From the NCBI GenBank assembly GCA_035528895.1, contig DATKXS010000142.1:1-38479 (forward strand): a stretch of 38,479 nt of DNA, given 5' to 3'. The DNA is from UBA8522 sp035528895 (GTDB lineage Bacteria; Acidobacteriota; Aminicenantia; Aminicenantales; UBA8522). A program made the position numbers and the translations under genes. Below the pieces are notes generated by a model that was not told the origin of the DNA, did not search any database, and saw nothing but the letters and a program-made list of their open reading frames with translations. Positions 23,694 through 31,445 of the stretch are shown piece by piece (positions within the stretch are counted from its first letter, which is position 1; the number at the start of each line of letters is the position of its first letter).

Positions 23694-24794
23694 ATGGAAG
23701 AAGGGTGGCAACAACTTCTGAAGCGCAGTCTCAGATCTCCGGAAGAGATCGCCCGCTTCTTCGACCTCGATATCGCCAAGGTCAAGAGAATCGCCCGGCA
23801 TTTCCGGGTCCAGATAACGCCCTACTTTGCCGACCTGATCAAGGCCAAGGGGGAGGCCATCTATCGCCAGGTGGTGCCCGACGCGGCCGAGCTCGAGGAG
23901 CACGACGGCGCGGCCGACCCGTTGAGCGAAGATGAAGACTCGCCGGTGCCGAGTGTCGTCCATCGCTATCCCGACCGGGTGCTTTTCCTGGTTTCCCATC
24001 TCTGCGCCTCTTACTGCCGGTTCTGCACGCGCAAGCGCTTGGTCGGAGACCCGGGCAAGATCCATCCGCGGTTCATCGAGGAGGGCATCGCTTACATCGG
24101 GAACCATCCCGAGATCCGGGATGTCATCATCTCCGGCGGCGACCCGCTCATGCTCGGCGACCGCAAACTGGAGCTCCTCCTCAAGCGCCTGCGGGCCATC
24201 CCGCACATCGAGATCCTGCGCCTCGGCACGCGGATGCCCTGCTTCCTGCCGCAGCGCATCACTCCCGAGCTCGCGGCCATGCTGAAGAAGTACCATCCGC
24301 TCTATGTCAACGTTCACTTCAACCATCCCGATGAAATCACCGAGGAGTCCGCCCGGGCTCTGAATCTTCTGGCGGACGCGGGGATCCCGCTGGGGAACCA
24401 GACCGTGCTCCTCAAGGGGGTCAATGATGATCCCGCGACCATGAAGAAGCTGATGCAGAAGCTCTTGACCGTGCGCGTCCGGCCTTACTACATCTATCAG
24501 GCGGACTATGTCAAGGGCACGGCCCATTTCCGGACCTCCGTCGAGAAGGGCGTCGAGATCATGCAGGCGCTCCGAGGCTGGACATCGGGTTTGGCCGTTC
24601 CCTACTATGTCATCGACGCCCCCGGCGGCGGAGGGAAGATCCCGATCGTGCCAAACTATATCCAGTCGATGAGCGACGATCAGATCGTCCTGCGGAACTA
24701 TGCCGGCGAGCTGTTCGTCTATCCGCAGGTCCGGCAAAAAAAAGAAAAAAGGCCGCGTATCGTTCCCTGCTACAGCGCGCCGGCGCATCCCTGA
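23694..24794 (+). CDS. kamA: Lysine 2,3-aminomutase (KamA/AblA family, radical SAM, PLP)
   Basis: 366 aa. Interconverts L-lysine and L-beta-lysine by a SAM radical and PLP. Cluster ligands are Cys104, Cys108 and Cys111 (CASYCRFC). PLP binds Lys315 in DAPGGGGKIP. Asp271 (YQAD) and Asp308 (VIDAP) match the two aspartates that hold the epsilon-amino group of lysine in the clostridial enzyme; EpmB and glutamate 2,3-aminomutases lack one or both. This argues for lysine or a lysine-like substrate. It is about 50 aa shorter than the 416-aa clostridial enzyme, and the C-terminal cysteine-rich zinc segment is reduced to one Cys (Cys359). GGAG lies about 13 bases before the ATG. A hairpin follows the stop. 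Confidence 0.92.
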   Translation: MEEGWQQLLKRSLRSPEEIARFFDLDIAKVKRIARHFRVQITPYFADLIKAKGEAIYRQVVPDAAELEEHDGAADPLSEDEDSPVPSVVHRYPDRVLFLVSHLCASYCRFCTRKRLVGDPGKIHPRFIEEGIAYIGNHPEIRDVIISGGDPLMLGDRKLELLLKRLRAIPHIEILRLGTRMPCFLPQRITPELAAMLKKYHPLYVNVHFNHPDEITEESARALNLLADAGIPLGNQTVLLKGVNDDPATMKKLMQKLLTVRVRPYYIYQADYVKGTAHFRTSVEKGVEIMQALRGWTSGLAVPYYVIDAPGGGGKIPIVPNYIQSMSDDQIVLRNYAGELFVYPQVRQKKEKRPRIVPCYSAPAHP

Positions 24795-24799
24795 CGGTA

Positions 24800-24815
24800 C
24801 CCTCTCTCAAGAGGG
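24800..24815 (+). terminator. Hairpin after kamA, possible terminator
   Basis: CCCTCT (24800-24805), 4-base loop CTCA, AGAGGG (24810-24815); G/C- and purine-rich flanks could extend alternative pairings. It sits 5 bases after the kamA stop in the 155-base gap between convergent genes. No T-run follows, so intrinsic termination is uncertain. It also resembles the CCCTCTCCC-type repeat at 103-125. Confidence 0.4.
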
Positions 24816-24949
24816 GAGAGGACAAAGTGATGATGCCGGGCGGTGGAAATTCCTGTTTTCTCAGATCCGGATAAAGAAGATATCCCAGGCGTTTCTTGCA
24901 AATGAGCTGCTCATCGGCTTCAAGCGGGAGGGGAGGAGCCGGGCCGGTT

Positions 24950-27097
24950 TCACTTGGCGGCCGGGGTAAGCGTGGAAATGTACCGGTCGAGTCCGACCTG
25001 GCGGACGATCTCGAGAGCTTCCTCGCTCGTCAGTCCCCTGTTCTGTCGTAGCGATTCGAGGATGCGGATGATGGACAGGGCGACCTCGGCTGTCTGCCCG
25101 ACCGTCTTCTTCCTTTCCTTCATGAAACCAATGGCCTCGAAGAGAACAACGTTGGCTTCCCCGTAGGTGATGGGTTCGCGGCGGCCGTACTGCTTCACCC
25201 AGTCCGGCCGGGCAAGGACGTCGTTGACGTGCGATTGGATGAGGTAAGTGGCCCGGCCGATAAGCTTGAGATTGCTCGGGCTGACGTTCGTCATGGTGTT
25301 GCCGATAACCCGGCCGAGCCGCGTCATCACCGCCGTGGAATGGGCGTTGAGGAGCATCTTCAGGCCGACCTGCTGACGGAGGCCGAAGGGATCGTTATCG
25401 TCGGAGATCGCGAGAGGGATAAAGGGACCGGAAGCGCCGGGCACGAGATCAGACATCGTGGCGGCCGGCTTCTCTGCGACCACGATCACAGCCGGCCGGG
25501 CGCCGCTTTTCAGGCAGAGTTCGGCGAACTTCCGGAAGGGCGAATGAGAGTCATGCAAGATTCCGGCCTCTTCGCCGACGAGGATCATAACGCCAAGGTC
25601 ATCCTTCTGCAGGCCCCGCTTCCGGAGGTTGTCCTCGGCAAAGGAGAAATCATAGAGGAATTGCTGGTCGTCGCCCGCTTTCTTCAGGCTTTCGAGAGCG
25701 GCTGTTCGCAGGAAGCCGTCCTCGATCTCTTTCTCGAAGGGCTGTCTATAAAACTCCGGAGAGAGCCCCCGGAACGGCCGGCCGAGAAAAGACCGCCAGG
25801 CCTCCTCGAGGTTGGCGGCCGGCGTCCAGAGCTGGATCCAGCATTTCCGCCGGGGCTCGGCGGTGGTATCGAGAGGGAAGAGCCGGAAGGTCGGACTGCG
25901 TTCGGTGCTGTCGATAAAGACGGTGATCAGGGCCCGGCCGGCGAGGTACGTAGAGAAGCGACCCCCGCCGTAGGTTTCGGATTCAAGCGTCGTCAAAGCG
26001 GCGATGGCCGGGATGTTTCTCTTCACCTCCTCGAGGATGGCCGGGAATGCCCGCAGTCTTTGGTTGACGGTGAGGTCGTCTTTGAATCCCGCCCGGGCCA
26101 TATCCTTGGAGGAGAGGAACCGGCCCAAGATCCGTTCCACTGCCTCCTCGAGCGCGCAGCCGATGACGTAAGTCTCGATGGTCGTCGCCTGCATCCGGGT
26201 CGACCCGGTGATGGCCTGCGGTCCAGTCGTGAGGTTGATCTTGGTGATCCCGGGTTCTTCGATGACGCGGCGGCTCCGGGTGAACGGCAACAGCCGCTCG
26301 TCGGGATTGTTGTAAACAAAGAAAAGCTTCTTCCGGGTCTCGGCCGGGTCGTAGCCCCCGTTCTCTTTCCACTGGTCGAGGGCGGCCAGGATGGTCCCGA
26401 TGACCGAGGACGTCTCACCGCCCTCGGTGACACAGACCACCACGTCGCCGCGCCGGATACCCCGGTCGGCGAGCTGGAGACGGCCGATGAGCGGCAGATC
26501 TTCAAATCCCTCGAGCGAGCTGATCAAAGCGCGGTCGGCGCCCGTCATCTCCCCGCAGAGGTCGTCCTCGATGGTCGAAGAGAGCCGGGATTGGAGCTCC
26601 GGCCAGATCTTCAGGTCGACCTTGATCCTCCTCCAGAAGGGCCGCCAGAAAGAGCTCTCCATCTGCTTGGCCAGGCGGCCGGTGGCGCCGCAGCCGTAGA
26701 TATAGACACGTTTTTTACCGAGAATAGCCTGTTCGAGGGCCGTGACGAGCGGCTCCAGGGATTGACCGTCGGAGGCCAAGTTCTCGACTCGGGCGGTGAT
26801 GTCCTCGTCCACCGAGAAGAGCATTTTCAGGCCGTCGGCCACGTCCTTTTGCAGGCGCTCGCTGAGGTTCCAGGTCTTGGGATGGCGTTGCTCGGTCAGC
26901 AGGTTGTGAAGCTGGAATTGGGTCTTGTTCTGGACATAGTCGATGGACTCCGGAGAGGCCTCGAGACCCAGCAGCCTGAGAAGGCTTGCCTGTCCCGCCT
27001 GCGGGGGGAGCTCCTGAGACCCGGCCGGATGGTGGGCCGCTATCCCGGTCATGAGGATCAGGAGGGCCAGCAGGCAAAAAGGCCTGCGCTCACCCAT
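24950..27097 (-). CDS. Exported double-SIS protein, MurQ/GCKR-like, Tat-type signal
   Basis: 715 aa from ATG 27097. The N-terminus MGERRPFCLLALLILMTGIA is a signal peptide; RRPFCL fits the twin-arginine RRxFxx pattern. SIS domain 1 (about 110-400) has YGCGATGRLAKQME, TEGGETSSV and TGSTRMQATT (298-306), the MurNAc-6-phosphate etherase signature. Glu147 and Glu196 lie where MurQ has its catalytic glutamates. SIS domain 2 (about 490-620) ends KMLLNAHSTAVMTRLGRVIGNTMTNVSP, also MurQ-like. Two SIS domains plus a helical tail match the glucokinase regulatory protein layout. Known relatives are cytosolic and bind sugar phosphates, so export is odd. The gene overlaps the deaminase gene by 8 bases, or more if ATG 27112 is used. 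Confidence 0.85.
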   Translation of the reverse strand: MGERRPFCLLALLILMTGIAAHHPAGSQELPPQAGQASLLRLLGLEASPESIDYVQNKTQFQLHNLLTEQRHPKTWNLSERLQKDVADGLKMLFSVDEDITARVENLASDGQSLEPLVTALEQAILGKKRVYIYGCGATGRLAKQMESSFWRPFWRRIKVDLKIWPELQSRLSSTIEDDLCGEMTGADRALISSLEGFEDLPLIGRLQLADRGIRRGDVVVCVTEGGETSSVIGTILAALDQWKENGGYDPAETRKKLFFVYNNPDERLLPFTRSRRVIEEPGITKINLTTGPQAITGSTRMQATTIETYVIGCALEEAVERILGRFLSSKDMARAGFKDDLTVNQRLRAFPAILEEVKRNIPAIAALTTLESETYGGGRFSTYLAGRALITVFIDSTERSPTFRLFPLDTTAEPRRKCWIQLWTPAANLEEAWRSFLGRPFRGLSPEFYRQPFEKEIEDGFLRTAALESLKKAGDDQQFLYDFSFAEDNLRKRGLQKDDLGVMILVGEEAGILHDSHSPFRKFAELCLKSGARPAVIVVAEKPAATMSDLVPGASGPFIPLAISDDNDPFGLRQQVGLKMLLNAHSTAVMTRLGRVIGNTMTNVSPSNLKLIGRATYLIQSHVNDVLARPDWVKQYGRREPITYGEANVVLFEAIGFMKERKKTVGQTAEVALSIIRILESLRQNRGLTSEEALEIVRQVGLDRYISTLTPAAK

Positions 27098-27599
27098 ATT
27101 GATGTCTGTCATCGAGGATGTCGCCCCTGGTCCAGTCCTGGGTCCACTGGCTGACCCGAAAGACCTTCTTCTTGCCGCCGACCGTCGAACAGACGATCCG
27201 GTCAAGGCCGGCATTGATAATGATTTTCTTGCAGATGAAACAGGGAAAGGCGTTGATCGGCTTGTCCTCACCGTAGATAGTCCCGTAGATGTAGATATCG
27301 CCGCCCAGGAGGCTGACCCCGGCCCGGGCGGCGTTGATCACGGCGTTCTGCTCGGCGTGGACGCTGCGGCAGAGCTCATAGCGCTCGCCGTGCGGGACGC
27401 CCAGCCGGTCGCGGAGGCAGAAGCCGTGCTCATGGCTGCTCTTGGTCTTGCGCGGCGCGCCCACATAGCCGGTCGAGATGATCTGGTCGTCCCGGACGAT
27501 GATGGCGCCGATGGACCGGCGGAAACAGGTGGACCGGCGGGCGACCTCCTTGGCGATCCCGAGATAATAGTCGTCCTTGGAGACACGTTTTGGTTTCAT
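27090..27599 (-). CDS. Deoxycytidylate (dCMP) deaminase family protein
   Basis: 169 aa, zinc-dependent cytidine/dCMP deaminase fold. The catalytic HAE motif lies at 81-83 (VHAEQNAV) and the zinc pair PCFIC at 119-123 (Cys120, Cys123). Further Cys and His residues (Cys25, His56, His58, Cys61) fit the structural zinc site of dCMP deaminases of the ComEB/T4 type. It would supply dUMP for thymidylate synthesis. The start overlaps the kinase gene stop by ATGA (27596-27599), so the two are coupled. Base modification outside nucleotide metabolism cannot be excluded. Confidence 0.88.
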   Translation of the reverse strand: MKPKRVSKDDYYLGIAKEVARRSTCFRRSIGAIIVRDDQIISTGYVGAPRKTKSSHEHGFCLRDRLGVPHGERYELCRSVHAEQNAVINAARAGVSLLGGDIYIYGTIYGEDKPINAFPCFICKKIIINAGLDRIVCSTVGGKKKVFRVSQWTQDWTRGDILDDRHQYG

Positions 27600-28195
27600 A
27601 GACGCTCCTCGATCCGGCGGTGGAGGGCTTCGAGCGTCCCATCGTTGATGATGGTCACGTCAGCCAGGTTCAGGCAGCGGCGGAGCTGCTGCCCGCTCCT
27701 TCCGCCGGTCATCTCTTCCTTTTCCTTGGCGATGAATTCCTCGACGGTCGAGGCCGACTCCGCGCGGCCTCTTTTCTGAGCCCTTGCATATCTCAGCTCG
27801 GCGGGGGCATCCACGGCGACCAGGATGAAATCGTCCTGGCGGCGGAGGAAAGCGACTTCGCGGGCGTTGCGGATGCTGTCGATGACCGTCCGGTTCTTGA
27901 CCTTCTTCATGGCCCGGCGGGCCAGGATGTCGGCTCCGTATCTTCGGCGCAAAGCGTTTCCGGCGGCGATCAGCTCGTCCCGGGTGCTTTCCTTTCCTCT
28001 CCGGCGGAGATCCGCCCTGATCTCATCGGAGAGCGAAACATAGGCGTATCCTTTTTTCATGAGGTAGCTCGCCACCTCCCCTTTTCCGGCTCCGTTGGTC
28101 CCGGTGAGTCCGATGAGGCGGTGGTGGAACGCAGGGACGGGAGTCGACCTCTCTCTTCCGGTACGTCTCCCTGTTTTAGAGCGATCTATTCCCAT
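27596..28195 (-). CDS. P-loop nucleotide kinase-like protein
   Basis: 199 aa. The Walker A GTNGAGKG lies at 32-39, followed by VASYLMKKGYAYVSLSDEIR, a layout like dephospho-CoA kinase and the archaeal UPF0200 kinases (AAA_18-like). A lid-like basic segment (RAQKRGRAES, about 139-148) and a final TIINDGTLEALHRRIEERL match the same group. The substrate is unknown. Coupling to a dCMP deaminase suggests a nucleotide or deoxynucleotide. The first about 25 residues are charged and may not be translated; no strong internal start is seen. Its start is 5 bases after the tatC stop. Confidence 0.8.
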   Translation of the reverse strand: MGIDRSKTGRRTGRERSTPVPAFHHRLIGLTGTNGAGKGEVASYLMKKGYAYVSLSDEIRADLRRRGKESTRDELIAAGNALRRRYGADILARRAMKKVKNRTVIDSIRNAREVAFLRRQDDFILVAVDAPAELRYARAQKRGRAESASTVEEFIAKEKEEMTGGRSGQQLRRCLNLADVTIINDGTLEALHRRIEERL

Positions 28196-28200
28196 CTGGA

Positions 28201-28977
28201 TTATCCGGCGATGTCTTTAGCGGCTTTCTTCTCCCGCCGCGTCTTGCTCTCCTTGCCGAAAAGAAAAGCGATCAGGATGCCGAGGCCGTAGAGGATGAGC
28301 ATGGGGACGGCCAGGATGCTCTGGGTGACCATGTCCGGAGTCGGTGTGATCACGGCCGCGATGATGAAAACGGCCAGCACGGCGTATTTGAAATTGCGGA
28401 TCATCCAGCGGGACGTGACGATCCCCAGCTTGGAGAGGAAAAAGACGAGCGTCGGGAGCTCGAACACGAGGGCGATACCGAGGAGCAGCTTCATGGAGAA
28501 ACCGAAGTAGGTGTCCACGGTCAGGACCGGCGTGAAGTCCGAACCCAGCTTCAGGAAGAAGCGGCAGGCCCAAGGGAACATGACGAAATAGCCGAAGGCC
28601 GCACCGGCCAGGAAGAAGACGGTGGTGAAGGTCACAAAGGGAACGACGTATTTCTTTTCTTTCTGGTAGAGCCCCGGGGCGACGAAATACCAGAGCTGGA
28701 GGAAGATGAACGGCGAGGTTAGAAAAATGGCGGTGAGAAACGAAACCTTGATGTAGAGCATGAAGGGAGCGGTCAGGCTGGTGAAGGCCATCTTCATGCC
28801 TTCGGGCAGATACTGAGTCACCGGCCGGGACAGGATCTCGAAAACCTGCCTGCTGAAGAGCCAGCAGGGGATGACGGCGATGAAAAGGGCGACGAAGGAG
28901 TACCAGAGGCTTTTGCGGAGGTCTTCGAGATGCTCGAGGAAGGTCATCTCATCAGGAGATTTTCTGCCCTTCCTCAT
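28201..28977 (-). CDS. tatC: Twin-arginine translocase subunit TatC
   Basis: 258 aa, six membrane helices. It begins EMTFLEHLEDLRKSLWYS, the conserved cytoplasmic TatC N-terminus that binds the RR motif, and has the periplasmic FFLKLGSDFTPVLTVDTYFGFSMKLLLGIALVFELP block with the conserved Glu in helix 4. The C-terminal tail is basic. The ATG at 28977 follows GAGGAAAAAAAGG and overlaps tatA by 26 bases. It exports folded proteins together with TatA. Confidence 0.95.
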   Translation of the reverse strand: MRKGRKSPDEMTFLEHLEDLRKSLWYSFVALFIAVIPCWLFSRQVFEILSRPVTQYLPEGMKMAFTSLTAPFMLYIKVSFLTAIFLTSPFIFLQLWYFVAPGLYQKEKKYVVPFVTFTTVFFLAGAAFGYFVMFPWACRFFLKLGSDFTPVLTVDTYFGFSMKLLLGIALVFELPTLVFFLSKLGIVTSRWMIRNFKYAVLAVFIIAAVITPTPDMVTQSILAVPMLILYGLGILIAFLFGKESKTRREKKAAKDIAG

Positions 28978-29239
28978 CCTTTTTTTCCTCTTTTTCCTCG
29001 GGGACCTCTTTGTATATGTCCTGGGAGATGTCCTTTTTCAGCTCGTCTTTGATATCCTTGAAATCGCTGGCCTGGATCTCCTGCTCGATCTTATCCTTGA
29101 TCTCATCCGAGGCCCGGCGGAACTCCCGGACAGCTCTCCCGATGGACTTGCTCACCTCGGGCAGTTTCTTGGGGCCGAAGATGAGCAGGGCGATGGCCAG
29201 GATGATGAGCAACTCGGGGAAGCCGATGTTTCCGAACAT
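28952..29239 (-). CDS. tatA: Twin-arginine translocase subunit TatA/TatB
   Basis: 95 aa. A single N-terminal helix with the TatA/E/B pattern FGNIGFPELLIILAIALLIFGPKKLPE, then an amphipathic helix (about 28-50) and a highly charged Glu/Lys tail. No second tatA/tatB-type gene is nearby, so this may be a minimal TatAC system, as in many Gram-positives. It is the first gene of a leftward operon with its own promoter. Confidence 0.93.
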   Translation of the reverse strand: MFGNIGFPELLIILAIALLIFGPKKLPEVSKSIGRAVREFRRASDEIKDKIEQEIQASDFKDIKDELKKDISQDIYKEVPEEKEEKKDEEGQKIS

Positions 29240-29263
29240 TTTATCCAGCCTGGAGCGCCATCA

Positions 29264-29292
29264 AATATAGCCCCTCGCTTTCCAATAGTCAA
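29264..29292 (-). promoter_or_regulatory. Sigma70-type promoter of the tat operon
   Basis: On the minus strand: -35 TTGACT (29292-29287), exactly 17-base spacer, -10 TATATT (29269-29264). Predicted start near 29258, about 20 bases before the tatA ATG. It lies back to back with the promoter of the protease gene. Confidence 0.65.
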
Positions 29293-29304
29293 GGATACGG
29301 CGGC

Positions 29305-29333
29305 TTTACTTTAGGGGGATGGTTTGCTAAGAT
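29305..29333 (+). promoter_or_regulatory. Probable promoter of the S41 protease gene
   Basis: -35 TTTACT (29305-29310), 17-base spacer, -10 TAAGAT (29328-29333), each 4/6 to consensus. The start would fall near 29340, only a few bases before the ATG at 29345, which has no Shine-Dalgarno, so the message may be nearly leaderless or start at Met3 (29351). Confidence 0.4.
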
Positions 29334-29344
29334 AAAACGTCACG

Positions 29345-30922
29345 ATGCCCATGAAAAAGAAGCTGGCCTTCGGTTTTTTCTCCCTCCTCATTCTGGCCAA
29401 CCTGGCGGCCCGGGATGAGGACATCTGGAACCGCTCCGTCGCCAAGTTTTCCGGCATTCTCTCCCTAATCGAGGAGAATTACTACCGCGAAGTGGACGAG
29501 GAAAAACTCGTCTATTCCTCCATCCGGGGAATGCTGGAGACCCTCGATCCCCACTCCTATTTTCTCGACCCGGACAGCCTCTCCCGCATGCGCGAGGAAT
29601 ACACCGGGAAATACTACGGCCTGGGCATCCAGATCCAAAAGCATGGTGAAAACCTCGTCGTTATCGCCCCGATCGAGGGGACTCCGGCCAGCCGCTTGGG
29701 GATCCAGCCGGGAGATGTCATCTCGACCATTGAAGGCGAAAGCACCAAGCCCCTGACAAGCTTCGATGCGATGCAGAGGCTCCGCGGGCCCAAGGGGACC
29801 AAGGTCACCATCACCATCGTCCGGGAGGGGCTGGATGAGCCCCTCGAGATGACCATCGTGCGGGAAGAAATCCCTCTCCACAGCGTTCCCTACGCGTTCA
29901 TGATCACGGACACCACGGGCTATATCTTCATCCGCAACTTTGCTGAGACGACGACCGAAGAATTCAAGGAAAAAATGGCCCAGCTTTCCGGACAAGGGAT
30001 GAAAGAGCTGGTCCTCGACCTGCGGTGGAACACGGGCGGTCCCTTCTTCCAGTCGATCGAGCTCTCCGATCTTTTCCTGCCCAAGGGGGATGTCATCGTC
30101 TCCATCAAGGGCCGGAACAAGATCTATAACCGGGAGTTCCGGGCCCAGAGGAACGATCAGTTCGAAACCATTCCCCTGGTCATCCTGATCAACCGGGGAA
30201 GCGCCAGTGCCTCGGAGATCGTCAGCGGTGCCGTCATGGACAATGACCGGGGATACATCGTCGGCGAGGACTCCTGGGGGAAAGGGCTGGTCCAGACGGT
30301 CTTCCCGCTGGGCGAAAACCTGGCCGTTGCCCTGACCACAGCCAAGTACTTCACTCCCAGCGGCCGTTCCATTCAGCGGGATTTTGAACACATCGAGGAT
30401 TACATCCTCTACAAGCGGGCGCCCGATGAGCAGCGGGAAGTGAAGTACACCGCTAAAGGGAGGAAAGTCCTCGGCCAGGGGGGGATTGCGCCCGACTACG
30501 AGGTGGCCGCGAGCCTCAATGCTTTCACCCTCGAACTGATGAACCGGGGAGCGTTCTTCGGTTATGCCCGCAAATTTGCCGCCCACGAGACGGCCCTGGC
30601 CAGGAATTTCGTTTTCCCTGACGACCAGAGGAGCGCCGGTGTTGCTGGAAAGATCCCGCTGAGCCGGGATCTCAGCGTGGGGCCTCCGATCCTCGAGGAC
30701 TTCAAGAGCTATCTGAAAACCGTCAAGATCGACTTTGACGAGCAGAGATTCGGGGAGGCCGAGCCGGAGATCAAGAGAGAGCTGGGGCGGGAGATCATCT
30801 CTTCCTTCTGGGGCATCGAGGAAGGGGTGAGGGCCTACCGGAAGAGCGATGCCGCCGTGCTCAAGGCCCTGGCGGTCATGCCCGAGGCCTCGAAATTCAT
30901 CGCCGACAACGCCGCTCGTTGA
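29345..30922 (+). CDS. S41-family C-terminal processing peptidase (CtpA-like)
   Basis: 525 aa. The N-terminal KKKLAFGFFSLLILANLAA is a signal peptide or anchor, placing the enzyme in the periplasm. A PDZ domain spans about 85-175 (YYGLGIQI, LGIQPGDVISTI). The peptidase core has RWNTGGPFF and the catalytic Ser288 in GSASASE, with Lys313 and Gln317 at the expected +25 and +29 positions (WGKGLVQ). It cleaves proteins at non-polar C-termini. A tail of about 150 residues beyond the peptidase core is longer than in short CtpA forms. It may head the transcript that continues to mutL; the gap to rpiB is 54 bases. Confidence 0.94.
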   Translation: MPMKKKLAFGFFSLLILANLAARDEDIWNRSVAKFSGILSLIEENYYREVDEEKLVYSSIRGMLETLDPHSYFLDPDSLSRMREEYTGKYYGLGIQIQKHGENLVVIAPIEGTPASRLGIQPGDVISTIEGESTKPLTSFDAMQRLRGPKGTKVTITIVREGLDEPLEMTIVREEIPLHSVPYAFMITDTTGYIFIRNFAETTTEEFKEKMAQLSGQGMKELVLDLRWNTGGPFFQSIELSDLFLPKGDVIVSIKGRNKIYNREFRAQRNDQFETIPLVILINRGSASASEIVSGAVMDNDRGYIVGEDSWGKGLVQTVFPLGENLAVALTTAKYFTPSGRSIQRDFEHIEDYILYKRAPDEQREVKYTAKGRKVLGQGGIAPDYEVAASLNAFTLELMNRGAFFGYARKFAAHETALARNFVFPDDQRSAGVAGKIPLSRDLSVGPPILEDFKSYLKTVKIDFDEQRFGEAEPEIKRELGREIISSFWGIEEGVRAYRKSDAAVLKALAVMPEASKFIADNAAR

Positions 30923-30976
30923 TAAGAGAAATTTCGCTTTTGCTTTTCCCATGAACTCAGAGTGGAGGGTGCGGAG

Positions 30977-31429
30977 ATGAAAATCGCCTTGGCGTCCGAC
31001 CATGCCGGGTTCGAGCTGAAGACGGGGATCATCGCTTATCTCGAAGAAAGGGGAGTCGTCTGCCGGGACTTCGGCTGCGGCCCCGGAGAGACCGTCGATT
31101 ATGTGGATTACGGGGCTCGAGCCGCGGACAGCGTTATCTCGGGTGAGTGCGACCGGGCCGTCCTTTTCTGCGGCACGGGGATCGGCATGGCCGTCGTCGC
31201 CAATAAATTCAAAGGTGTCCGGGCGACGCCATGCTGGAATCTCTACACCGCCGGGGTGAGCCGCAGCCACAATGATTCCAACTGCCTCACCCTGGGGGGG
31301 CGGACCCTCTCCCTGGAGGAAGCCATTCCGATCGTGGACGTTTGGCTGAAGACGCCGTTCGAAGGGGGCCGGCACGCCCGGCGGGTCTCCAAGATCGCCG
31401 ACATCGAAAGCCGAAATTTCAAGGACTGA
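30977..31429 (+). CDS. rpiB: Ribose-5-phosphate isomerase B (RpiB/LacAB family)
   Basis: 150 aa from ATG 30977 (GGAGGG 8 bases upstream; an earlier in-frame GTG at 30962 is less likely). Interconverts ribose-5-phosphate and ribulose-5-phosphate. Active-site elements: SDHAG (7-11), Cys65 in FCGTGIG and SHND with His98. Length and motifs fit RpiB. It would supply ribose-5-phosphate for PRPP, in keeping with the purine genes downstream. Confidence 0.93.
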   Translation: MKIALASDHAGFELKTGIIAYLEERGVVCRDFGCGPGETVDYVDYGARAADSVISGECDRAVLFCGTGIGMAVVANKFKGVRATPCWNLYTAGVSRSHNDSNCLTLGGRTLSLEEAIPIVDVWLKTPFEGGRHARRVSKIADIESRNFKD

Positions 31430-31445
31430 GAGAGGAGAGAACGAA

